Source: Neocallimastix lanati (nom. inval.)
Taxonomy: Eukaryota; Neocallimastigomycota; Neocallimastigomycetes; Neocallimastigales; Neocallimastigaceae
DNA length: 64,000 nucleotides
Assembly (NCBI GenBank): GCA_016946835.1
Contig: JACVTC010000088.1
Span: 272,501 to 336,500 of the forward strand
Direction of reading: 5' to 3'
A model generated the notes under the pieces. That model saw nothing but the letters and a program-made list of their open reading frames with translations. It was not told the DNA's origin and made no database searches. The position numbers and the translations under genes are program-made. Each line of letters begins with the position of its first letter. The stretch's first letter is position 1. Below are positions 43,065-55,548 of the stretch, piece after piece.

Positions 43065-45740
43065 ATGTTTAATACATTGGATGACGAAACTAAATATAGT
43101 ATACTAGATTATAACTTTGAAAACAATCCAAGAAAACTATTAGATAAAATTTATGAAATATTAACAGAAATGAAATTTAATTATAAAGATAAGATTGAAA
43201 ATCATCTGAGCAAAATTGGTACAATTATTAGTAAACTTGAAGAATATGGTGTAAAATACACGTAATATGAACAAATAAAAATCATTATTAATACTTTACC
43301 TATGGATATTAAGAATGATATTAGAAATGATATATAAAAGAACAAAAGAAAACTTTTAGATAGTAGTATGTTAATTATTAAAATTATTAAATATAAACAA
43401 AAAGAATATTATGAAAATAAAAATAAGGATAATGTATTTTTATTAGATAATAATAATAATGTAACTAATAAAATTAATAAAGATAATTTTGAAAATTATA
43501 AGGATTATATAAATGTGTATTTAAATTATAATTTGTGTTTATTTTTGAATAAAAATGAAATGAAAGAAATTGAAATTGAAAATGAAAAATTAAGTAATAA
43601 TAATAATATTTTATGGATAGTAGATTTTGGAGCTACTAAATCAATTGTAGTTAATAAAAATATATTAACTAATATTAGAAAAGGTTTTCACAAAATTAAT
43701 TTAGCAGATAATACAAAAATAATTACTGAATTAATTGGTGATTATGTTGGATACATTAATAATATGAAAGTTATTTTCAAAGATGTTATAGTTTGTCCAG
43801 TTATTTTTTATAATGTAGTGTCAGTTAATGATATAATTAACAATAATTTGAATGTGAACTTCAGTAAAAATGAGTTAAATAATAATATAAAAAATATTTT
43901 TAATAACGAATCCAAAAATCTTATAATGGAATCAAAGGAAAATGGAAATTTATTTTTTATTAAAACTACCTTTTATGATCCAAATTTAAAGTCAATAGAT
44001 AAAAATACTAATAAAGAATCAGTAAATATTATTAAAGATGAAATTGATACTGGAAGTGAAATTAATTATTGTCATAAGGACTTAGAAAAGAAAATTATTC
44101 ATTATAGATTTGGACATCCTGGAAATTATAAACAAAAGCCATTAGAGAAAATGATAAAATCTATAAAAATATTATGTATATCTTGTTTTGAAGGGAAAGA
44201 AACAAAAAATCCAAATTATAAAAACAATAATAGAGCAGAAAAACCTTTTCAATTAATTCATATGGATTTAATAGGACCTATAAATGTCGAATCTAGAAAT
44301 GGTAATAAATATATTCTTGTTATTGTAGATGATTTTTCTAGATATTTATGGACACTTTATTTAAAAAATAAGAGTGAAACATGGAAAAAATATAGAGAAT
44401 TTATTATAAACATTAAAAAACATTATAACGAAGAAATTTATATTGTTCATTCAGATAACGGTACAGAATTTACATATAAAAACTTTGAAATTATTAATAA
44501 AATAGAAGGAATAAATCATATATATTCAATACCATATACTCCACAGATGAACGGAAGGGTTGAGAGAGTAAATAGATGTTTAATGCAAATTACTAGATGT
44601 TTATTATTTTCGAGTAAACTAAATCTTTACTTTTGGGAAGATGCTATGTCATATGCGACACTTTTGAGTAATATACAAATACATATTACTACTAAAGAAA
44701 TTCCATATAATTTAATAAATAAGAAAGAATATAATAATAATAAAATTAGAATATGGGGATGTAAAACTAAATTTTTAAAACTAAATGACACTATATTAAA
44801 TAAACTAGATACTAGGACTACAGATGGATACTGCATTGGTATGGACAAAAATAATTTTGGATACAAACTAATCACAAAAGATGGATACGTAACAATTAGA
44901 AAAGAAGCTTATTTCCAAGAAGAAGATATAATAAATAACAATAATGAATCAATAGATAATATATCATTTTGGGACGATAATGAAAGTAGTAATAAAGAAT
45001 ATGATAATAATGAAAACTTAAATAGTAATAATATAAAAATTTTAGATGATAATCACGATACAAATAACTTAGAAGATTTTGATAATAATAATAACAGTAA
45101 TGAATATGATTTTAGTGGAAAAAAACCAGTATTTAATTACAAAAAACATAAATTGAATATTTTAGATACTCAAGGAGAATTAATTAATGATAACTTAAAT
45201 AATAGGCTATTAAATGAATTAGATAATGGTTTATTAAAAATTGAAAATTTATACAATATTGAAATACAAAATTTTAATGAAAACAGAATTCCAAAAAATC
45301 TCAAGGAAGCCTTACAATCTAATGAGTCGGAAAAATGGATTAATGCTATTATGGAAGAATTAAATTCATTTAAAGAAAAGGAAGTTTATGAGGTTGTAAA
45401 AAACCATTAAATAAAAATTTAGTTGAGTTCAGATGGGTATTTTGATATAAAGAGAAATGCTGAAGGAAAAATAATGAAATATAAGGCACGACTAGTAGCA
45501 AAGGGATATGTTCAAATTGAAGGTATAGATTATTATCTTACATATTCTCCTATTTTAAAAGCTGATACTATGAGATTATTTCTAAAATTGGCATCAATAA
45601 ATAATTAGGATATTTATCAACTAGACGTTAATTGTTCTCATTTAAATGCTAAATTGAACGAAGAAGTGTATTTAAAAATTCCAATGTATGATGAAGGTAA
45701 AGAAAAAGGTAAAGTATGGAAATTATTTCTAATTAAAATA
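43065..45740 (+). mobile_element. Truncated, degenerate Ty1/copia retrotransposon
   Basis: Gag-like fragment 43065-43337 (IENHLSKIGTIISKLEEYG ... INTLPMDIKNDI) with an in-frame TAA. The main frame, 43368-45410, has a protease-like stretch WIVDFGATKSIVVN, where the catalytic D-S/T-G reads DFG; an HHCC-like zinc region (HYRFGHPG ... CISC); and an integrase core with HMDLIGPI, VHSDNGTEF and the glutamate in NGRVERVNR, so the D,D,E triad is kept. Reverse transcriptase begins IPKNLKEALQSNESEKWINA, shifts near 45410, continues in YKARLVAKGYVQIEGIDYY, has a stop at 45606 and ends near 45740 after EEVYLKIP...VWKLF. The YVDD box and RNase H are missing, as is the Gag zinc knuckle. No LTRs were recognised on either side. 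It is not autonomous. Confidence 0.9.
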
Positions 45741-46241
45741 ACGAAATATATAAAATACTTTTTTAAAATTTATAATATCTTCTATGAAAAATAAGAAAAT
45801 AATTCTAAAACTTCATTTTATTTCTAATATTTATTTATTTTTTTATTTTTTTTTTCTTTATCAAAATATAATAAATATATAATTTAATTTAATTAATATA
45901 TATAAAATAGTATAAAAATTTGTATTATAATAGTTTATGCAAATGAAAATATATTTTTTAAAAAAATTATTAGAAATTTAAGAAGAAATTCATGTTTTTT
46001 ATAAAAAGTGAAACACAATAAATAATTAAAATATATATATATAAAATAAAAATATATATATATATATATAAATAAAAATTAAAAAAAAAAATTTTATACT
46101 TAGTATTTATTTTTTAATTAAAATGCCAAATCAATGAATATAAATATATAGAAATAAATTAATATTTAATTATATAAATATATATTTTTATCAATCAAAT
46201 CAAATATGTGAGAAATATATTAATAAAACAACATAAGTAAT
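45741..46241. other. AT-rich intergenic
   Basis: A/T sequence with TATATA runs following the broken end of the copia element; nothing coding. Confidence 0.5.
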
Positions 46242-46378
46242 ATTAAAAAATATTATTATGGGGAGTTGAGAGCGCCGACGCCGTACTGGTATGGCAGTTA
46301 ATCATACACCCATATTACTATATGGGGAAGACTAAAGTCTTCAGTCTATAAAAAAAAAAAAAAAATTAAAAAATATTA
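46242..46378 (+). mobile_element. Short GC-rich retroposon with poly(A) tail and 14-bp target duplication
   Basis: An exact 14-bp direct repeat ATTAAAAAATATTA occurs at 46242-46255 and 46365-46378. Between them lies a 109-bp insert: about 94 bp of strikingly GC-richer sequence followed by about 15 A. This is the hallmark of LINE-type target-primed insertion. The body can form hairpins in a row: GCGCCGACGCC region (46271-46282), TATG/CATA (46300-46316), CCCATAT/ATATGGG (46319-46326 area) and GAAGACT/AGTCTTC (46327-46342). No pol III A/B boxes and no tRNA-like fold were seen. It could be a SINE, a structured RNA copy, or the 5'-truncated 3' end of a LINE. Confidence 0.8.
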
Positions 46379-46421
46379 AATCAGTTATTTAGTATTTTAT
46401 AATAATAAACGATTAATTATA

Positions 46422-46461
<40 letters not shown>

Positions 46462-46528
46462 TAATAATAATAATAATTATAATAAAAATAATAAAAAAAT
46501 AAAAAATGATAAAAGATTAAAAAGATGA

Positions 46529-46529
<1 letters not shown>

Positions 46530-46581
<52 letters not shown>

Positions 46582-46647
46582 ATAAAATAAAAAAAAAAAA
46601 AAAAAAAATCTATAAAATAAAAAAAAAAAAAAAAAAAATCTATAAAA

Positions 46648-46678
<31 letters not shown>

Positions 46679-46685
46679 ATAAAAT

Positions 46686-46716
<31 letters not shown>

Positions 46717-46765
46717 ATAAAATAAAAAAAAAAATAAAAAAAAAAAAAAAATCTATAAAATAAAA
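46530..46765. repeat. Tandem TCTATAAAAT-poly(A) repeat
   Basis: Six TCTATAAAAT motifs near 46579, 46609, 46639, 46676, 46714 and 46752, separated by A-runs of about 20-27 nt; the first three are spaced exactly 30 nt. The unit resembles the 3' terminus of the retroposon 165 bp upstream (CAGTCTATAAAA...). Confidence 0.9.
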
Positions 46766-47354
46766 AATAATGATAATAATTAATATTTATATATAATAAT
46801 TTAATTATTATGTTTAAAATTTAATAATAAAAATTAAAATTCGATATTTTTTTTTTTTTTTTAATTTTATTTTATTTTTATGTTTTTATAATTAAACTTA
46901 TATATTTATATTTATATTATTCTTTTTTATATAATTTATGAATTTCTTTATATTTATTTTGTTATATAATTTATGAAATTTAAAAGGTATATTTATGTAG
47001 GTTTAATTTATAATTAAAATATGATAGGATTATGTTAACTTTTGATATATATTATTTTATATGAAGTATATTTAATATATGAATAAATTTTTAATAATTT
47101 TTTTCTTCTCCATATTTTATCCATTATCTCTGTTTTATCATAATATATATATATTTTGTAATTTACTTTTTTCTTTATATATATATAAAACATATTATTA
47201 TTTTTAAAATCTTAATAAAATTTTAAAAATAATAATATATAAATAAAAAAAGTATAGGTATTAAATATATATATATATTCATTGATTATTTCTTAATGTC
47301 GTATATCTTATATGTCACCAATTTTTTTTTATTTTTTTTTATTTAATTTTTATC
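46766..47354. other. AT-rich intergenic
   Basis: T-rich sequence, with no gene seen. It lies downstream of the minus-strand membrane protein and so includes its 3' UTR. Confidence 0.5.
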
Positions 47355-48383
47355 TTAAAATATTTTGTTTCTGTATAAAACAAATAAGGCTACGGCTATA
47401 CCAATAAGTATTATTATAGATACAACAGAAGCATAACGATTTATTTTTCTCCATTTGAATTCTTTTTCTGTAACAGGATGTAATGGAACAATAGAGGCGA
47501 ACCACCAAAATGGAAATAATACAAACCTTTTTTTTTTAATTATATTTAAAATAATAAAATATATATAAATACAATTAATACATATTCATTATATTTATTA
47601 TTAACTTTGTATTTAGAAATTTTTTTTAAAAAAAAAAAAAAAAAATAAAAATAAAAAATTTTTAATACTAACCCTATAATGAAAAATATCATTCCTGGTA
47701 CCATGCATTCTTTATCATTATCAACTAAATATGCGTTAACTTCATCATTTGTGGTAGGAAGGGTATACATCATTTTATTTTTAGTAGTTGTGGTATTTGT
47801 AGTTGTCATTGGAGGTGATTGGAAAGAAGATAATATACGTGAATTAGATGCTTCTGAAAAACCATATGATCTTGGTGGTTTTGGAACTCTGAATAAATTT
47901 ACAAAACTTTTTTCACTTTTTGAATATGTTGAATTATATTGCGAAGACACTACAGACATTGAACCTGAATCACCACCACGTCTAACTTGTAAAGCAACTT
48001 GGTCATATATATTTCTTACTTCTTCTTCTATAGCACTTGATGTAGCACTATTTCTTCTATTATTATCACTACTATATTTTCCTGTAGCCTAATTTATTTT
48101 AATAAAATATATTAGGTACATACATTTATTAGTAATGAATTCAATATATCATACAAATTAAAAATATTTTTAAAATTCACAATAGTATTTCTATCTTTTT
48201 TTTTTTTATTATTAAACTTACTATTTCTTTCCAACATTTTTCTAATTGTTGAGACATAGCTTTATTATTCATGGGTGCAGAACTATAAGTTCCACCGTAA
48301 CTATTTCTATACGTATTTCCATATTTTGAATCTGCATATATTTGTGGTGGATAATTTATTTTATTTTTCGGAGTGTAACTCAT
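47355..48383 (-). CDS. Ser/Thr/Asn-rich protein with two C-terminal membrane helices (249 aa)
   Basis: Three exons on the minus strand (48383-48222, 48088-47673 and 47526-47355) join to 750 nt and 249 residues in phase. Both introns have GT..AG ends; the first donor is the strong GTAAGT. The N-terminal 170 residues are polar and low-complexity (Tyr/Asn/Ser-rich, TTTTNTTTTK region) with no signal peptide. Two hydrophobic segments follow: about 185-206 (MIFFIIGFVLFPFWWFASIV) and about 221-243 (SVVSIIILIGIAVALFVLY). Between them is a short basic loop (EKEFKWRKINRY). This matches a layout I know from fungal serine-rich membrane proteins of unknown function: a disordered cytosolic N terminus and a W-rich first helix followed by a W-R-x-x-N/Y loop. 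It could be tail-anchored in the ER or plasma membrane; no function is assigned. Confidence 0.85.
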
Positions 48384-51300
48384 TCTAATTATTTATTATG
48401 GTATAAAGTATTAAAATTTTATTTATATATATATAATAATTTAATTTTTAAAAATACTTTTTTATTATATATCTATTATTTTATTATATTTTGATTGATA
48501 TATTAATTTTTCTTTTTTTTTTGAGTTGTTATAATATTCTCTAATAAGAAAAACTTTAAAGAAAAATATATATATATTAACAAGTTTATTTAAAGTTTTT
48601 CTTTTTAAATGAGATATTCTGTCTTTATAAATAATATTTGGATTAAAATTTAACTCGAGATTACTTAAATGATTTTTATACAAATTAATTAATATTCTAA
48701 CAATATTTCGTTAATATTATGATTTACTATTGATAATCTTTTTTTTCTTATTTTTTTATTTGTCTTTTTTCGTTTGTTAAAATTTCAAATTAAAATTATA
48801 TATATATATAACATAAAATAGTTTTCTCTAAAATGAAAATAAAATACTTTTTCTTTATATATTTTATTTGAGTTTTAAAGTTTTTTTTAAATATTATTAG
48901 ACAAAATGAAAAATTAAGAATAAAAAAAATACAATAAAAAAAAAAAAAAAAAAAAGAATATAATATTATATGATACAAAATAATATTAATATTAATATTA
49001 TTATATTAATATTATTCTTATAATTTTTATATATTATTAATTTATTTTATTAATAATTAATAAACTTACTTATTATAATTACTATATATATTTATATATT
49101 TTAAATAATAAATAATAAAAAAATGAGATATAAATAATATAAATAATAAATATATTAATCATTAAAGATTTTCATACTAATTGATATACTCAAAATAATA
49201 TAATCTAATTTATATTTAATAATATATTAATATATTTTGTTTACATTAAAATTTATTTATAAATAAATTTTAATATATTGGTAAATAAATAAATAAATAA
49301 AATATATAGAATCTATTACCAATGTATTTGAATATATTATATTAATATTAACTGTTGTGTAATTTCAAATTCAAATATTATTAATATAAAATATATTGCC
49401 GCTAATTCAAATAATATATTTAGAATATATTATAAAACAATATTAATATATTCATTATTTTATAAAAAATAATTTTCACATTTCTTGTTTAACCTCATTT
49501 GATCTATATAATATATAATCACATATATTGCAATATATTTGATTTAATTAAAAAATTATTTTTTAAGAGATTTTAAATAATAATATAAAGTTTTTTTTTT
49601 TTTTTTAATTTATAAATTAACAAAAAAATCTTTTTTATATATTAAAGCATACGAATTATAATTTAAATATTTATATAACAGTAATATATTTATATTACAA
49701 TACAAAATAAAATAAAATAAAATAAAAATTTAAAAAAAAATAAAAAATAAAAAAAAAACAGAAAAACAGAAAACATAAAAAAAGAAAAAAGAAAAAAGAA
49801 AAAAAAAGTAAAAAAGGATAAAATTAAATAAAAATAAAGTTAAAAAAATTTAATATATTAATGTAATATTATAATATATGAATGAAAGAAAAATAATTAA
49901 ATTTCATATAAAAAAAATTATAAAAATATTTAAAAGTATAAATTAAAATAATACTTTTAACTATTATTTATTATTTATTCTATTGTTTTATATAAAATTT
50001 CCTTTAATGAAAATAAATTAACTTATTTCATGCATTTGATTATTTCATATAATATATTTATAATAAAATATAATATATTAAAAGAATATTGGTAAAATTT
50101 AATATTGTTGAAATTGCTTTAAAATAAATAAATATTACATATAAAATTAAATAAATTTATCAATAAAAAGAAATTAATATAAATAAATAAAATAAAATTT
50201 AAATAAATGATTAATGTATAAATTTAAAATAAAAAAAAATATTATTTATAATCTTAACTTATTTACTTAATTTATACCAAATATAGTAACTATCTCTCTG
50301 AAAGTGGAGATAATCATAATATAAGATATGATTTGTTAGTAATCGTCACAGATACAGGCTAACTTTTTTTTATATATTATAATTTTATATTTCAAATACT
50401 TTTATTACGAATGTATTAAAAAATACTTTATAATATGATAATAATACAATGATATAATAAAATTAATACCCTTTAAAGGATTAAATATTAATAATGAATT
50501 CAAATAGTATGGATTAAATATAATAATTAATAATTAATAATAATAATAATAATAATGAAGGTTAAAATGGCTATAGTAATTTAAAAACGTTTTAAATTTT
50601 AAATTTGGAAAAAAAAATTATTTATAAAGTCAATGAAAAAAAGTTGGTAAAAATTATTAGAACTATCATTTGACTTTATTTTTTAATAATAATAATAATA
50701 GTAATATTAATATTAATAAAGAAAATAATTTTTGAATGATATATTTTATAACAAATAATTTTATTAATTATTAATATCATTAATAAAGTTAATATATCAT
50801 ATGAAGTTTTTTCAAACATTGAATTTTATTTAATATAAAAATGAATTATTGACATGATTATATCAAAAGAAATGAAAAAAAAATGAAAAATAAAAATTTA
50901 CATTAAATTTCTTTTTTATCTATAGTTCTTAAATGTTATTTATATTTATCTTTAAAATTTTAGTTTCTAATTATTTATTTTTTAATTTAAAAAAAAATGA
51001 AGAATTTTATTATATTTTTATAACTTTTATTATTATAAAATATATATATACAAATATTTTAATTAAATTTAAATAATATAGACTTTAAAATATATAAAAT
51101 CAGCAATTAATAAAACTATATATATTTATTTAAAAAGAAAAAAAAGTTTTTAAAATTTTACAATTAAAATTGTAATAATTTCATTAATAAGTAAAGAATA
51201 GAAAAAATTCAAATGAAATATTATTCTAATTATTATCACAGTATATATTTTATTTTTAGAGTAGTTGTATCAATAGAAGATGCAACAGCAATATTATTAA

Positions 51301-52991
51301 TGGTATTATATTTATATTAGGGATAGTAGTTTTAATAATTAGCAGTACAATTTAAAGTGGTAGGAGTGAAGCTAATAATACTATTCATCATTGAATTAAA
51401 TTTTAATATATTATTTTATAATTATTAGTATATTAAATTTATATGTTTCAATTTTTATAAAAAGTTTTTATTTTTAAATTTTGAAAATTAAATTAGAAAT
51501 TAATTATATTATATTCTAATATATGTAATAAATATATTGGTATATATAACCATTTTTCTATTACTTATATATTAACAAAATTCAATTGAATTTTTCCTGA
51601 AAAATATTTTATATATTAAATAATTTATTAATATAATATATAAATACATAATAAATAAATATTTAAATGTTTAATTTATAAAAATAAAAATAAAAATATT
51701 AATTTTAAAAAGAATAGTTTCCATATATAGCAAAATGCATTTCAAATAGCTTTTTATAATAATTAAAATTATTAAAAAATTCTCTTCATTGGAATAATTA
51801 TTCTATATTAATAATTAAATGGATAACCAATTTAACGATATTAACATATAAAAACAAATTTGAACTTAGTATATATAATTGTGTGATATAATTATAAGAG
51901 GAAAGAAAAAAAGAAAAAAAATATATGCAAATTTATTATACACATGTTCAATTTATGAACTTATAAATCGTTAACTTTATAAACTTTAATGAGTGTCATT
52001 ATATAAAATTACATATAAATAAAAAAAATTTAGTTTATTAATTATAAACCTGATTTAATAATTATGACAAGTCAATAGTATTGTTTAGTTTTTGTTTTTA
52101 TTATATTATAATTGTATTGGAATTTAAGCTATATTTTTTTTTTCTTTTATTTTTCTTTAATTTTCTTTAATTTTTCTATTTATTCTTATTAATATATTTT
52201 GAATTATTAATCTCATAACAATTATAAATCGTATAGCCAAATTTTTACTTAATCAAAATTTTTAAAAGAATTATGAGTAAACTAAGTTTTTATTATTTTA
52301 CCAATAATAATAATGAAGGAGCCATATTTGTAGAAAAATACAAAAGTCTAAAATAAAAAAAAAAAAAAAGTAATAACAATAATATAGGCTAATTAGTCAC
52401 ATTCAAATATTGAATAGCCACTAAAAAAATTTTTTTAGTAATTGTAAAAAAAAATTTATAGAATATTAGAATTTTGAAAATAAAAATTTAAAATTTATAT
52501 AATTTTAGAAAAAAATTGTATACATTTTGTAGATATAACGTAAAATTTTAATAATAATTTAAATTTAATAATAAATAATAAATAATAAATAATAAATAAT
52601 ATTTGATAAATAATAATAGATAACTAATTATAAATAATAGATAACAAATAATTATATAATAAAATTACTTGGTATTTATTTATAATGAATAAATAATAAA
52701 ATAATAAATAAAAATAATTAAAAATTAATAGTTAATAATTATATTAATTATAATTAATAATCCATTTATAAATTGTTTTTAATTAAAAATTATTTTTAAA
52801 TTTATTAATAACAAAATAATTTTTACTTTATAAATTTAATAATATATATAGTATAAACATTTTAGTATAACCAAAATTTATTTTTATTTTAATTTTTAGA
52901 AATATATATATTTTAAAATTGTATAAAAAATACTTATCTCCTGGAAATAAATAGTTTAAACATTTCATATTATAAATAACGGAACTTTCAC
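48384..52991. other. Long AT-rich intergenic region
   Basis: About 4.6 kb without a supported gene. Two short less-biased patches stand out: 50285-50362 (plus strand reads ESGDNHNIRYDLLVIVTDTG, then stop) and 51255-51395 (minus strand reads MNSIISFTPTTLNCTANY, then stops). They may be remnants of old genes but are too short to name. The rest is homopolymers and ATAAT-rich sequence. Confidence 0.5.
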
Positions 52992-55206
52992 ATGAGTATA
53001 ATTCATGGTAATGTATAAAAATGAAAAATAAAATAGATTTATTATTTTAGTTTTTCTAATTTCATATTTTTTATTAAAAAAAAATAATGAAATTAGAATT
53101 TAACTTTAAATAAATAAACATATAAATAAAAATAAACAATAATAATATTTAAAATATAAATAAAATATTACTGTTAAACTTATAATAATGTAAAAATAAT
53201 TATTAAAATGCTTCTATTAATAATTAATGAAATACATATATTATTTATAATAAACAATATGATTTTGATTTTTGGAAATTTAAAATTTTAACTTAAATAA
53301 TATCTATTAATATGGATTATACAAATTAAACAATTACATTAACATATTAATTTTTTCAACATTTATATAATATATTATTAAATGGACTTCTTTTGCTTAT
53401 AATTTTTAATAATCAAATAATACAAATTACTAATATTATAACTAGTTATTTGTGTTGCATTTCATCATAGGTTAATATTTTCTTGTATAATTTATGTGAA
53501 CATATATATTATATTTAAAATTTTTATTTAAAAAGGAATTTTTAATAAGTTAAATTTTATAAAAAATAAAAATATTAAAATTTTATATAATTAAAAAAAA
53601 AAAAAAAAAAGAAATGGACCAATAATTGAATACGTGTATCCTCCATTTCCAGCTTTAGATGGTAATAGTACTGATAATGAAGTTGGTGTTAAATTACCAA
53701 TAGAATGGAAGGATTTACCTTTCTTTTGTTTACCTGACGGTGCTCATAAAAATGACGAAGATTTTGTATGGTTCCATCTACCACCAGTAGCCCAATGGCC
53801 AGATTACTCAAATACTTCATTTTTCGGAATTTCTTGTTATCGTCAAATTGCATCAGATGTATTGTTAAAATTATTATTATATTAATTAGTTTTTTTATAT
53901 TTATATTTAATTTATTTATTTATTTTTTTATTATTATTAACTATTTTACTATTTTTCATATAATAATATCAATACATATGTATTTTTTCTTTTATTTTAT
54001 ATTTTAATATTTTTATAATTATATTCTTAAATAATTATATTTAATTGTAATTAAAATAATAAAGAAATTAATTAATAAAACACCAGATATTACACGATCT
54101 ACTGTCCAGAAAGCTGGTAAAAATATAAAATTAAAAATTTAATTTAAATTCTTAATATTATTAATGATATATTATTATTATTATTAAATAAATAAATAAA
54201 TAAAATTAAAAAAAAAAAAAAAAAATAAAATAAATAATAGTTCTTGTCATTACTCAAAAAGTAAGAATTAAAATTATACGTACCCTTTATTTAATAATAG
54301 GAAATTAGCTAATTATAAAAAAAAATTTTAAAAATTATATAATATATATATTAATATAACTATTTAATATGAATATTAAAATAATTAGCCTCTATTTGGT
54401 TCTATCAAAGAAAAATTAAATGTAGTTACCCAAACATTTTTTGAACAAAAAGATTTTTCAAAAATGGATATTTTGAGTGATCTTTACACTAATCTTAAGG
54501 AACAACTTTCTAAACCATTAACTGACGCAGTATTGTTTAATGGTATGTAACAAAAAAAAAAAAAAAAAATTTTTTTTTAATAATTATTAATTATAATATA
54601 TATTATTAATTCCATTTTTAACATTTTACTATTATTTATAAAAAAAATATATATATATATAAAATTAATACTTAATTAAAGGTACCTCATTAAAGTCTTT
54701 AGTACATTCTTTCAGATTGAAAACTTTAATATTATATAAGCTCTTTTTCTTAGAAAAACGTGTAATTTTCTTTGGTAGTAAAGTTGAAACCTTATGTTCT
54801 TTTCAATATTCATTAATTTCTTTATTCCCAGGTAATATATATAAAAATATTTATGAAAAAAATATAGAATCTATTATATATTTAAAATCTAATATTTATA
54901 TAACTTAATATATCGATATATATTGCTTTAATTATTATATATCAATATTATATATAGATTTAATAAGAAATTTGCAAAATGTTGCTACTCCTTTACTTCA
55001 ATTTGATCTTAATCATGAAGATATAATAAATAAAGAAAAAGTAGAAAGATATGGTTTACCATTATCAATTTTTGGAAAGGTAAATATAAAAAAAAAATTA
55101 AAAATTAAAAATAATGAAAAATTTAGTTTATTATTAAAATAAAATAAATAATTAAAATGATATATAATAATTATAATATATGTAACATAAATTATATTAT
55201 AATGCA

Positions 55207-55260
<54 letters not shown>

Positions 55261-55510
55261 TTTTTTGTAATTTTTAAAAAACTAAATAGGGTTGTTTCTT
55301 TCAACCATATATTCCACTTCAACAAATTGACATGTTAACTTCTAAGGAAACAGTATCATATATTGTTGGCACGTCCAATGCTATATTTTTACATAATAAA
55401 GAATGTAATCCAGATATTATTATTAATGTAAGTTTATTTAATATTTATTAGTAATTATTTAATATATGTGAACAATACATATATTTAATAATCATTTTCG
55501 TTAATTTTTC

Positions 55511-55548
<38 letters not shown>

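Noticed and set aside
47679-48092. Plus-strand open frame overlapping the membrane-protein gene
   Set aside because: Antisense to exon 2 of a gene whose three exons join in phase with good splice sites on the minus strand.
50285-50362. Short coding-like patch ESGDNHNIRYDLLVIVTDTG
   Set aside because: About 20 residues only, no splice sites fit around it and no family recognised; at most a fossil fragment.
51255-51395. Minus-strand Ser/Thr-rich patch
   Set aside because: Stops after 18 residues and no larger frame; composition slightly less AT-rich than the surroundings but not enough for a gene call.
54717-54908. Stand-alone open frame within AVL9
   Set aside because: It is exon 7 of AVL9 read through into the following intron.
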